Positions 1 to 7,458 of a stretch of 35,697 nt of DNA are shown piece by piece (within the stretch, counting starts at the first letter, position 1; each line of letters begins with the position of its first letter). A program made the position numbers and the translations under genes. The DNA is from Bacteroidia bacterium (GTDB lineage Bacteria > Bacteroidota > Bacteroidia > CAILMK01 > JBBDIG01). Under the pieces are notes generated by a model. That model did no database searches and had not been told where the DNA came from. It was given only the letters and a program-made list of their open reading frames with translations. Location: assembly GCA_040880525.1 (NCBI GenBank), contig JBBDIG010000020.1:1-35697 (forward strand), written 5' to 3'.

Positions 1-120
1 AGTGTAAAAAAATTATTCACTTCTCAAAAGACAGAGTTTAAATTACACCCTCGTTATTTCAGAAAAAAACTTAGCAACCAGAAATGCCTGTCCTCGGAGC
101 AACCTAATTTAATAAAAGCT

Positions 121-597
121 TTATAATTTAATCAGCTTATAAGTATAGGTTCCCCCGTCTTTTTCTTCAATACAGGTAATTTTTCTTTTTGTAACCATCA
201 GGTTTTTCCAGTTCAGTAATTCCAGTTCGTCAGTTACAGGATGTATTAATGAGGCATTAAGCCGCTCCCTATATTGTGCCTGGCTCCCTTCCGCCTGGTA
301 CCGATAATATGTATCTTCCTCCAATGACCAAATCCCTGTCTTTTCCAAACCGCTGATACGGTCAACCTGCTTAAGAGAATTATCGCTGTTAAATTCAATT
401 ATCAAATTCTCATATTGCTCCGTCAGGTTTTCTCCTGATATCGCCCAGTCCTTGCAGTACCTGACTTTCTCATATTTCCACTGTCCTTCTAATTTATTTT
501 CTGTTGAGGGAAACAGGCTGTTGTCTTTGGAACAACCTGACAAAATTAAAATAGAAATTATGGCCAACCATCGGTGTTTAAATGTAAAAGTTTTCAT
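121..597 (-). CDS. Small lipocalin-like lipoprotein
   Basis: Predicted 158-residue exported lipoprotein. The N-terminus has a basic stretch (KHR), a hydrophobic core and an SPII lipobox LSGC, with the lipidated Cys at residue 22 when the ATG at 597 is used. The frame extends to a TTG at 612, but the ATG places the signal peptide properly. The mature part begins with a GxWK-type strand (EGQWKYEKVRY), followed by alternating strands (LIIEFNSDNSL, TGIWSLEED), which resembles the small lipocalin-like/DUF lipoproteins common in Bacteroidota. No catalytic residues are evident. It stands alone and points away from the antiporter gene, with a long non-coding gap upstream. Ligand and role are unknown; the fold assignment is an inference from pattern only. 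Confidence 0.7.
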   Translation of the reverse strand: MKTFTFKHRWLAIISILILSGCSKDNSLFPSTENKLEGQWKYEKVRYCKDWAISGENLTEQYENLIIEFNSDNSLKQVDRISGLEKTGIWSLEEDTYYRYQAEGSQAQYRERLNASLIHPVTDELELLNWKNLMVTKRKITCIEEKDGGTYTYKLIKL

Positions 598-1044
598 ACG
601 TTTTGAATTCAATTATTTTATTCGCTTAGTGCCCTTCATTACAATATTAGTTGTTCTTTTTTTAACTAAAAATTTAAGGTAAATATATTCCTCAAACTTT
701 GCATTGAGTTTCTTCGGCACTATTGCCTTTACTTTTTTTACCGGGCAAAAATTATTCTGATCTGTGGTTTAAACCTTAAGATATAGTGAACAATTCATAA
801 CCGGGAAGTTTTGTGCGCCAGCGTATTCTTTTATGCAATATCCGGTAAATGGCAATTTAAGGAGTAGTTTGAGATGGCTTTTAGGCAAAAGAGCATTGTG
901 GTGATTTAATTCACTTTAGCCTGAAACTCAATATCAGAATGTTATTACATCCCTTCTGGATTTTTCTAACCGGGAGAAAAACAAACACCTGATATGTCGT
1001 TGCTGCTCAGGAGAAATAGTTTAGCCATTAAATTAAAAATGATC
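598..1044. other. Intergenic gap, nothing recognised
   Basis: About 450 bases lie between the lipoprotein start and the stop of the antiporter gene. It is AT-rich and has no convincing ORF on either strand (a 76-codon plus-strand frame at 452-682 overlaps the lipoprotein and looks like a shadow). There is no strong hairpin with a T tract and no exact TAnnTTTG box placed to serve the lipoprotein gene. It must hold the promoter of the lipoprotein and the 3' end of the antiporter transcript, but I cannot place either. Confidence 0.5.
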
Positions 1045-3021
1045 TTATCCTTTTACGGCTTTTCCGAATTTCCTCACTGATTCCGGACTTCCGAAAACGT
1101 ATACCAGATCTCCGTGTTTCAGGTGTGTAGTCGGATCCACCACGGTTTGCACCTCCTCACCCCGGTATATTGCCATTACGCTGATTCCAAAGCGGCTGCG
1201 CAACTTGCTTTCGCTCAGGGGAATATTCACGATTGCAGGATCGGTGGTTTCTACCCGCAAGGAAAGAACCTTGAAATCCTGCCAACTGGGCAGCCCCAGG
1301 CTCATGCTCTGACTAAAGAAAGGACGCAGCATTTCATAGTTTTCCTTCCGGATTCCTTCTACGTAATTCTTTATATCGCCTTCCGGCACAAGATACTGGT
1401 GCAATACACGTGTGAATATTTCCACCGAAGTCTCAAATTCTTCGCTGATCACTTCGCTTGCCCCAAGTTTAAGATAGTCGTTCGTTTGGCTGAGAAAACG
1501 GCTTCGCACCAGGATGTGAGCGGTGTTGCAAATGCTGCGGACAGAAGCAACGATCTTCTCAGTGGCAGGCGGATCAGAAATAGCAACGACCACAACACGG
1601 GCATGATACACATGCAAATGCTCCAGCATATAAGGATTAGAGGCATCTCCGAAATAAATCGGCTCACCAGTGGATTTTCCCAATGCCACGTTTTCAGTAT
1701 TAATATCTAAAATAGCATAAGGAATTTTAGCTGCTCTGCATATACGTGCCAACTGCTGGCCGTTGAAACCATAACCAATTATGATGAGGTGGTCCTTGAG
1801 CGTGCTCTGCACATCAGCCAGATCCTTATCCTTCTGTATGGCTGCTACCTTCTGCCGCTTTTTGCTCAGCAACAGCATCGAAAGTTTATCTGAGGCCTGA
1901 AACACAAAAGGTGTGGCGGCCATAGTAAGGATGGAAACCGACAGGAAATACTGATAAGGATCATTGTCCAGTAAATTGTGGCTCATGCCCACAGCCGCCA
2001 GTATAAACGCAAATTCACCCACCTGGAAAAGCGTGAAACCGTTGAGCAAATTCGTTCGGGTTGGATAGCGCAGGATTGCACTTGAAATAAAGAGTACCGT
2101 AAACTTTATCACGAAAACGGCAGCCACCAGCACCAGCACCAGCCATACGTGAGACAGGAAGAACTGTATGTCCAGCAGCATCCCGATGGACACGAAGAAA
2201 AAGCTGCTGAATATTTCCCTGAAAGGAATAATGAGCCCGGATGCCTGGTGGCTGTATTCCGACTCGGAGATGATGAGGCCCGCCAGGAATGCGCCCAGTG
2301 AAAGCGAAAGGCCAATAACCGAAGTGCCCCAGGCAATAGCAAAGCAGATGACCACAATTGAAATGATGAACAACTCCCGGCTGCGGGTAAGGACAATAGC
2401 TTTCAGAAGCCGTGGTACAAGATAGCGCGCTGAAATGAGCGTGATAGCAATCACGCCCACCACCTTCAGTGAAAGGATTCCCAGTTCGTACCAGAGATCG
2501 CCACCTTCGCCCGCCAGCATGGGCGTGAGAAGCATCATCGGCACAACAATAATGTCCTGAAAGATGAGAATGCCTAGGGCTATTTTCCCATGCGGACTGT
2601 TCATCATCCCACTGGATTGCAGCAAATTAAGCACTATGGCCGTGCTGCTCAATGACACCAGGAATCCAAAAAACAGCGCCTGGTTCATAGGAAAGCCGAG
2701 GAGTACCGTAACTCCGTAAACTGCTCCTATGGTCAGCAATACCTGGCTTGCGCCTCCAATCAGTACTACATTTTTGATCCGTGCCAGCGCACCAAGCGAA
2801 AATTCAAGCCCGATTATAAAGAGCAGCAGGATAATGCCGATCTCAGATAAAATCTCAATATCATGTGAAGCTTCAATAAGGCCAAAGCCAGACGGGCCAA
2901 ATGCGATGCCCGTCACCAGGAAGCCAAGTATAGTGGGAAGTTTGAGCTTCTGAAAAATAAAAATAACACCGACCGAAAGGCCGAGTAAAATCACGATATC
3001 CTTGAGCAACGGTATTTCCAT
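1045..3021 (-). CDS. Kef-type monovalent cation:proton antiporter (CPA2)
   Basis: Inner-membrane cation:H+ antiporter of the CPA2/KefB-KefC type, 658 aa. Residues about 5-375 form a hydrophobic Na+/H+ exchanger domain with some 11-13 membrane segments; the FQD motif at 154-156 and the GLEFSLG and SEYSHQ segments are typical. Residues about 410-530 form a TrkA-N (RCK) Rossmann domain with the nucleotide-binding glycines in IIGYGFNG (413-420), and 570-655 is a TrkA-C domain (strands VNIPLSES, GDLVYVFGSPE). Architecture and length fit the KefB/YbaL group, which exchanges K+ or Na+ for H+ under nucleotide or ligand control. The ATG at 3021 is the first plausible start. It is transcribed alone. 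Which cation it carries cannot be read from sequence. Confidence 0.93.
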   Translation of the reverse strand: MEIPLLKDIVILLGLSVGVIFIFQKLKLPTILGFLVTGIAFGPSGFGLIEASHDIEILSEIGIILLLFIIGLEFSLGALARIKNVVLIGGASQVLLTIGAVYGVTVLLGFPMNQALFFGFLVSLSSTAIVLNLLQSSGMMNSPHGKIALGILIFQDIIVVPMMLLTPMLAGEGGDLWYELGILSLKVVGVIAITLISARYLVPRLLKAIVLTRSRELFIISIVVICFAIAWGTSVIGLSLSLGAFLAGLIISESEYSHQASGLIIPFREIFSSFFFVSIGMLLDIQFFLSHVWLVLVLVAAVFVIKFTVLFISSAILRYPTRTNLLNGFTLFQVGEFAFILAAVGMSHNLLDNDPYQYFLSVSILTMAATPFVFQASDKLSMLLLSKKRQKVAAIQKDKDLADVQSTLKDHLIIIGYGFNGQQLARICRAAKIPYAILDINTENVALGKSTGEPIYFGDASNPYMLEHLHVYHARVVVVAISDPPATEKIVASVRSICNTAHILVRSRFLSQTNDYLKLGASEVISEEFETSVEIFTRVLHQYLVPEGDIKNYVEGIRKENYEMLRPFFSQSMSLGLPSWQDFKVLSLRVETTDPAIVNIPLSESKLRSRFGISVMAIYRGEEVQTVVDPTTHLKHGDLVYVFGSPESVRKFGKAVKG

Positions 3022-3120
3022 CCGGGCAAAGTTCGTCTTAAAATTCTTTAAGGATTGTCTTCCTGATTCTGTCGTACAGACTTTAAAAAGAGCCGTGCGA
3101 TTCCACGATCGTCAAAAGTA

Positions 3121-3154
3121 AACAGCCTTGCCGGGAATTCCCGGCAAGGCTGTT
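3121..3154 (-). terminator. Palindromic terminator downstream of the YceI gene
   Basis: A perfect inverted repeat with 15-bp arms (AACAGCCTTGCCGGG and its complement) around an AATT centre, 32 nt after the yceI-like stop codon. On the minus strand it is preceded by A-rich sequence and followed by TTTACTTTT, as expected of a Rho-independent terminator. On the plus strand it is also followed by T-rich sequence. The minus-strand tract directly after it (3120-3113) reads TACTTTTG, an exact match to the Bacteroidota -7 box, so it could also help start the antiporter transcript; no good -33 box accompanies it. Confidence 0.8.
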
Positions 3155-3186
3155 TTGTAAAAAAGTATAGAAACTAAAAGCCGCTT

Positions 3187-3816
3187 TTAAAGGCCGCTTT
3201 CATTGGTAACTAGTTTCACGGTAAGCTCAAAGTCATCATGGATCATTTTATCTCCGAGTCCATCGAAAAAGCTGCCTGAGCCATATTTAACATCATACAG
3301 GCTTCTGTCAATAGTGATCTCAGCCGTTGCGGTAGTTTGCCCTTCAGATGTTTCCACTTTTGCAGGAAAAGTCACCTTGTTTATTTTGCCCCGGATCGTC
3401 ATGTTACCGGTAACGTCATAGCTTCCGTTTCCATTCTCCTTTACGTCCAGAATGATGAAAGTAGCTTTCGGATGTTTTTCCACATAAAAGAAATCCTCGG
3501 ACTTCAAATGACCTACCAGTTTTCCTCTGGAACCATCATCGTTAATATCAAGGTTTTCAATGGAATTCATGTCCACGGTAAATGATCCGCCCATCAGTGT
3601 TTCATTGGCCATCATAAGGTAACCCTCCTGAAGATTGATGGTGCCATTATGCTTGCCGGTAACTTTTTCGCCCCGCCAGTCAATGGTGCTCTTTTCAGTA
3701 TTGACTTCCTGGCGTTCTGCCTTAGCCTTAAGACCTACTGCCGTTTGAGCATGAGAAAAAGTAGCTGCTGAAAACAGCAACATGATTAAAAGCGATAGTT
3801 GTTTCAAATTCTTCAT
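3187..3816 (-). CDS. YceI-like family periplasmic protein
   Basis: Secreted YceI-domain protein of 209 aa. YceI proteins have a lipocalin-like beta-barrel that in known members binds a long isoprenoid or amphiphilic molecule in the periplasm. The ATG at 3816 gives a clean Sec signal peptide (MKNLKQLSLLIM, then FSAATFSHA-Q); the frame runs 21 codons further upstream, but that stretch has no signal character. Family features in the mature chain are STIDWRGEKVTGKHNG near the start, the GGSFTVDM strand, LVGHLKSEDFFYVEKHPKATF in the middle and a DDFELTVKL final strand. It is followed by a strong palindromic terminator and is divergent from the RNA methyltransferase gene. The bound ligand cannot be predicted. 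Confidence 0.92.
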   Translation of the reverse strand: MKNLKQLSLLIMLLFSAATFSHAQTAVGLKAKAERQEVNTEKSTIDWRGEKVTGKHNGTINLQEGYLMMANETLMGGSFTVDMNSIENLDINDDGSRGKLVGHLKSEDFFYVEKHPKATFIILDVKENGNGSYDVTGNMTIRGKINKVTFPAKVETSEGQTTATAEITIDRSLYDVKYGSGSFFDGLGDKMIHDDFELTVKLVTNESGL

Positions 3817-4032
3817 TGATCTAAATTTTAAATTCCAGAGCGTGTTTTCGATAACCATGCCAATTATATGTATATACATTTAATGTTGATACCTGATTAT
3901 TTAGTACAGCACTCTTTAAAATGGTTTTCGGTTTACCAGGGTATCAATTTTCCGGCTACAGATGGTTTTTTAAAGCTCCGGGAGCATCCGTTCCCCCAGA
4001 ATGCCGCTGTATGCCAGGCTGCCAATCCCGCT

Positions 4033-4040
4033 TACCTTTG
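4033..4040 (+). promoter_or_regulatory. -7 promoter box for the RNA methyltransferase gene
   Basis: TACCTTTG matches the Bacteroidota -7 consensus TAnnTTTG exactly and ends only 4 nt before the ATG at 4045, so transcription would begin at or next to the start codon (leaderless or nearly so). No clear TTTG is seen 19-21 nt upstream, which lowers confidence. It supports 4045 rather than 3868 as the start. Confidence 0.5.
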
Positions 4041-4044
4041 CGGT

Positions 4045-5454
4045 ATGCAATCCTACCCGTTTCCGAAGGCATTTATCGCCAGGCTGCAGGCACATTTCCC
4101 TGATCAGGCAGAAACCATTCTTGACGCCATGCAGGAACCCCCGGTCCTGTCCATCCGTCAGAATCCGCTGAAAGGAAGTGCGTGTTTCGAATCAGAAGAG
4201 CCGGTGCCCTGGAATCCGCATGGCCGCTATCTTCAGGACCGTCCACCGTATGTGCTCGATCCGCTGCACCATGCTGGAGCCTACTACGTGCAGGAGGCTT
4301 CATCCATGCTATTTGCCAATGCCATTGATTTTAAACCCGGAATGCTGATGCTGGATCTTTGCGCTGCCCCCGGAGGCAAAAGCACACTGCTCCTCTCGCA
4401 ACTACAGCCCGAAAGCCTGCTCATAAGCAATGAACTGGTGCATGAGCGGGCGCAGGTGCTGAAGGAAAACCTGGTAAGATGGGGATATCCACAGGTGATG
4501 GTAACGAATAACCGCACGGACGCTTTTACAGCTTTCAATGGAATTTTTGACGTGGTAGTGGTGGATGCGCCCTGCAGCGGAGAAGGCATGTTCCGGAAAG
4601 ACTCAAAGGCCGCAGAGCTTTGGAGTGAAGGCCTCGTGAAACGTTGTGCGCATGATCAGCGTGAAATGCTGCAACATGCCGTGGACCTGGTAAAACCTGG
4701 CGGAATGCTCATCTTTTCCACGTGTACTTTCGAGGCGGAAGAAAACGAGGCAAATGTGCAATCGCTGTACGAAGTATTCGGGAATATCCTCCAGCCTGCC
4801 TTGCTGCCACTACAACCCGACTGGGGCGTAAAAGAACGCCTGGTGGAAACCGCGCAGGGAGGGCATCCGGTATATTATTGCCTGCCTGGTCTGGTGCGGG
4901 GCGAAGGAATGTTCATTTCCTGTTTCCGCAAAACCGGAGAGGGAATGATGAGCCGGCCCCGCCCGAAAGGACGTTCATTGATGGCATTGTCTTCCGCTGA
5001 GATGGAGACCATACAGGAATATTATTCGGAATCAGAGGCACTGAGCGTTGTCAAAGAGGAAGATGAAGCTTATGCTTTGCCGGCAGCATTTCTCCCGCTG
5101 GTAAGCCAGATGTGGCAAAAGCTAAAAGTGCTGAAACCGGGCCTGCACCTGGGAAGCTTTAAACACGGCAAATTTGTACCTTCACATGAACTGGCCATGA
5201 GTTTATCGCTTTCAGAAAAAATACCGGTAGTTGCACTGGACAAAGAGCAATCATTAAAGTACCTGAGCCGCGAAAGCTTTCCGCTGCCTGACCTCGGCTT
5301 CAAAGGTTGGGGAATAGTGCGCTATGAACATTTGCCGCTCGGATGGATCAAAAATCTTGGCAACCGCTTCAATATTCATTTCCCTGCACAATACAAAATC
5401 CGGCTGGATGTGGAGCGGTATCAGGAGCATTTGGATGATAAAAGAAAAGGTTAA
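4045..5454 (+). CDS. RsmF/NOP2-family RNA (cytosine-C5)-methyltransferase
   Basis: SAM-dependent m5C methyltransferase of the NOL1/NOP2/Sun family, 469 aa from the chosen start, probably modifying rRNA. Visible are the SAM-binding motif I (LDLCAAPGGKS), the motif IV catalytic region DAPCSGEGMF and the motif VI region FSTCTFEAEENE; the two Cys residues (PC and TC) are the base-release and nucleophile pair of the family. After the catalytic core, about 150 C-terminal residues resemble the RsmF-type C-terminal region. The frame is open from 3868, but the extra 59 codons would cover the divergent yceI upstream region and lie before a -7 promoter box, while MQSYPFPKAFIARL is a typical family N-terminus. 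Closest to RsmF by layout; the exact target base is not deducible. Confidence 0.9.
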   Translation: MQSYPFPKAFIARLQAHFPDQAETILDAMQEPPVLSIRQNPLKGSACFESEEPVPWNPHGRYLQDRPPYVLDPLHHAGAYYVQEASSMLFANAIDFKPGMLMLDLCAAPGGKSTLLLSQLQPESLLISNELVHERAQVLKENLVRWGYPQVMVTNNRTDAFTAFNGIFDVVVVDAPCSGEGMFRKDSKAAELWSEGLVKRCAHDQREMLQHAVDLVKPGGMLIFSTCTFEAEENEANVQSLYEVFGNILQPALLPLQPDWGVKERLVETAQGGHPVYYCLPGLVRGEGMFISCFRKTGEGMMSRPRPKGRSLMALSSAEMETIQEYYSESEALSVVKEEDEAYALPAAFLPLVSQMWQKLKVLKPGLHLGSFKHGKFVPSHELAMSLSLSEKIPVVALDKEQSLKYLSRESFPLPDLGFKGWGIVRYEHLPLGWIKNLGNRFNIHFPAQYKIRLDVERYQEHLDDKRKG

Positions 5455-5668
5455 TTGCTGTGTTTTTACATTAATAATTCAGCATTAAGAAAATGATAAG
5501 AAGTTGATTTTTAGAAAATTTAAATTACAAAAAATAAAAGCCTGATAAAAAGAACACAGCCGAATCAGGAATGAATATTCTTTTTAATTAAAACTATATT
5601 ACCAAACAAAACAAATTTTTAAACCAAATACCATTTTAATTAAATAAACTTTTTGTTATTCTAAAAAA
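5455..5668. other. Strongly AT-rich intergenic region
   Basis: This stretch between the RNA methyltransferase and the glycosyltransferase genes is much more AT-rich than its surroundings, with many A/T runs and no ORF. It has no exact TAnnTTTG box and only a weak six-base inverted repeat (CCTGAT...ATCAGG, about 5543-5570). It presumably carries the glycosyltransferase promoter. Confidence 0.4.
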
Positions 5669-6520
5669 ATGAAATTCTCAATCATCACTGCATGCTATAA
5701 TGCTGAAACCTACCTTGAGGATACCATCAGAAGTATTCTTCAGCAGCATGGTAATTTTGAAATTGAATACACCATCCTGGACAATTGCAGCACTGACCGG
5801 ACAGGTGAGATAATTCAGCGCTATTTGAAATTACAAGAAGCCGGGCAGCTTAAATATGACTGCCGCAGCCTGGAAATTCACTACCTCTGCGAGCCGGACA
5901 GCGGTCTCTATGATGCATTGGTCAAAGGATTTGAAATGGCGACAGGAGAGATCATTGCTTATATCAATGCGAATGATTTTTACTTTCCCGGTGCATTTGC
6001 TACGGTACATGAAATTTTTGAGGAAAACCGGGAAGTGCAATGGCTGACAGGGATTCCGGTTTCCACTAACGAAACGGGGCAGCCGGTATATTGGGTGCTT
6101 CCGTTGCGCTATAATATTTCCATGATCAGGCAGGGATACTACGGCAGGCGCCTCTACTATGTGCAGCAGGAATCTACGTTTTGGAAGAAAGAATTGCTAA
6201 AGGCTGCAAATTTTGAAACCTTGCGGAAAATGAAACTTGCGGGAGATTATTATCTCTGGTTTTCGTTTGCAGCCGTAGCCAAACTTTACCAGGTGCGTTC
6301 CTTTCTGGCTGCCAGCCGCCAGCACGCTGATCGCCTGTCAGCCGACCGTGCCGGTTACGAAGCAGAGATCAGGGCTTTTTCAAATAAGAAGGGCGTAAAA
6401 AATCACCTGCGGGCTTTTGCACAATATGGCCTGACCTATTTATTACCCGATAAAATAAAAACTATATTAAACCCACGAATATTTTTTTACAGTAATAATA
6501 AGTGGAAAAAGGGAAAGTAG
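5669..6520 (+). CDS. Family 2 glycosyltransferase
   Basis: Cytoplasmic GT-A fold (GT2) glycosyltransferase of 283 aa, of the kind that adds sugars from nucleotide-sugar donors to envelope or exopolysaccharide acceptors. The N-terminus carries the family signature ITACYNAETYLEDTIRSIL and the nucleotide-binding strand YTILDNCSTDRTGEII. Then CEPDSGLYDALVKGFEMATGE matches the conserved region preceding the DXD loop. The loop itself reads INANDFYFPG, where relatives usually have NSDD; one acidic residue is therefore replaced. No membrane segment is evident. The gene is not in a polysaccharide cluster, follows a very AT-rich spacer and is followed by a heptamer repeat, so it may be an acquired or relocated gene. 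Substrate unknown. Confidence 0.88.
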   Translation: MKFSIITACYNAETYLEDTIRSILQQHGNFEIEYTILDNCSTDRTGEIIQRYLKLQEAGQLKYDCRSLEIHYLCEPDSGLYDALVKGFEMATGEIIAYINANDFYFPGAFATVHEIFEENREVQWLTGIPVSTNETGQPVYWVLPLRYNISMIRQGYYGRRLYYVQQESTFWKKELLKAANFETLRKMKLAGDYYLWFSFAAVAKLYQVRSFLAASRQHADRLSADRAGYEAEIRAFSNKKGVKNHLRAFAQYGLTYLLPDKIKTILNPRIFFYSNNKWKKGK

Positions 6521-6523
6521 GAA

Positions 6524-6551
6524 ATTGGCTATTAGCTATTGGCACTTGGCT
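6524..6551. repeat. Tandem heptamer repeat (4 units)
   Basis: Directly after the glycosyltransferase stop codon are four consecutive, slightly degenerate 7-base units: ATTGGCT, ATTAGCT, ATTGGCA, CTTGGCT. Period 7 is maintained throughout, and the units differ by one or a few bases. It lies in the short spacer before the TfoX-N gene. Confidence 0.6.
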
Positions 6552-6626
6552 TAGGATCGAACAGATTTGCGAACTGAAGAGTTAAGCAAGAATAAAATTA
6601 AGCATCCAGCAAACTATACGGAAAAC

Positions 6627-6926
6627 ATGACGAAAGCAGAAGAACTTTACGATGAAATAGCAGCGGAATTAGGTGCCACGAAAGACCAAATGTTTGGCAC
6701 ACCCTGCCTGAAAGCGCCTAATGGCAAAGCCCTGGCGATGTTGTACGACAATGAAATGGTCTTTAAGCTGAGGGGCGGAGAAGAATCAGAAGCTACCGGC
6801 CTTCAGGGTGCGCATCTTTTTGATCCGATGGGCAACCGGCCCATGGGAGGTTGGGTGCAGATACCTTTCAGGCATGCCGGAAAATGGAAAGAATTTGCAA
6901 AAAAAGCGTATGAAAATGTTAGCTGA
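6627..6926 (+). CDS. TfoX N-terminal domain-like protein
   Basis: Small cytosolic protein of 99 aa resembling the TfoX/Sxy N-terminal domain. The pattern DQMFGTPCLK followed by GKALAMLYDNEMVFKL matches the family's start (MFGG...., a hydrophobic strand, then xxLxLKL). It lacks the C-terminal TfoX domain, so a role in competence regulation is not implied; stand-alone versions are common and uncharacterised. The ATG at 6627 (MTKAEELYDEIAAELG) gives the usual helical N-terminus; the frame can be extended to a TTG at 6567, but those residues do not look conserved. It follows the glycosyltransferase by about 100 nt and precedes a VOC protein gene. Confidence 0.75.
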   Translation: MTKAEELYDEIAAELGATKDQMFGTPCLKAPNGKALAMLYDNEMVFKLRGGEESEATGLQGAHLFDPMGNRPMGGWVQIPFRHAGKWKEFAKKAYENVS

Positions 6927-6999
6927 CTTTCATTTAGATTACATATTTTAATAATCTTTAAATCTTTATAAATCAAATTTCTTAATCCGGGTATTCGCA

Positions 7000-7007
7000 T
7001 AAATTTG
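7000..7007 (+). promoter_or_regulatory. -7 promoter box for the VOC protein gene
   Basis: TAAATTTG matches the Bacteroidota -7 consensus exactly, 36 nt upstream of the ATG at 7044. The expected -33 position holds AATTT rather than TTTG, a weak match. It argues that the TTG-initiated extension at 7005 is not used. Confidence 0.5.
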
Positions 7008-7043
7008 TATACAACAATTTTCAAATTTAATATAACAAAAAAA

Positions 7044-7421
7044 ATGAATTTACCAAAAGATTATCAACAGGTAATGCCCTCTTTAATTGTAAACGGGGCA
7101 GCGGCTTTTCAGCAATTTATGACCAAAGTATTCGGAGCCAGGGAAAAGATGATCGTACCGGATGGGGATTCACAAATTATGCATGGAGAAGTGTTGATTG
7201 GGGACAGCATGATAATGTTTGCTGACAGTACGAATGAATTTACACCCAAACCCGCAGCGCTTATGATTTACGTAAAGGATGCCGATGCTACCTACAAAAA
7301 AGCATTGGACGAAGGTGCCGAAACTATTTTTGCGCCTGCCGACAAAGAATATGGACGTAGCGCTGGCGCCAAAGATAAATGGGGCAATTCCTGGTATATC
7401 ACTTCCATCCCTAAACCGTAA
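7044..7421 (+). CDS. VOC/glyoxalase superfamily (PhnB-like) protein
   Basis: Cytosolic 125-residue protein of the vicinal oxygen chelate superfamily, closest to the PhnB-like/glyoxalase subgroup. It shows the two-half beta-alpha-beta pattern: QQVMPSLIVNGAAAFQQFM, the AFGA-like VFGAREKM, MHGEVLIGDSMIMFAD, then LMIYVKDADATYKKALDEGAE and the C-terminal KDKWGNSWYI, which corresponds to DPFGNxW. The His in MHGE and the acidic residues could bind a metal, but enzymatic function varies widely in this family and no substrate is assigned. The ATG at 7044 is chosen over a TTG at 7005 because it removes a non-conserved leader and fits the promoter box. It ends 37 nt from the convergent recN stop. Confidence 0.85.
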   Translation: MNLPKDYQQVMPSLIVNGAAAFQQFMTKVFGAREKMIVPDGDSQIMHGEVLIGDSMIMFADSTNEFTPKPAALMIYVKDADATYKKALDEGAETIFAPADKEYGRSAGAKDKWGNSWYITSIPKP

Positions 7422-7458
7422 TTCTTTTATTAAATATTCGAGCTTAGCGGAGAAGTCA

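Noticed and set aside
1114-1710. 198-codon plus-strand ORF inside the antiporter gene
   Set aside because: It is antisense to the strongly recognised TrkA domains; its translation shows no domain or signal and follows from the codon use of the real gene.
3868-3879. 12-bp palindrome ATGTATATACAT between the yceI-like and methyltransferase genes
   Set aside because: It could be an operator, but it is made almost only of A/T in an AT-rich divergent spacer and has no second copy in view; chance is a fair explanation.
3868-4044. N-terminal extension of the RNA methyltransferase frame
   Set aside because: The 59 extra codons do not resemble the family N-terminus, overlap the yceI-like upstream region and lie before a -7 promoter box next to the ATG at 4045.
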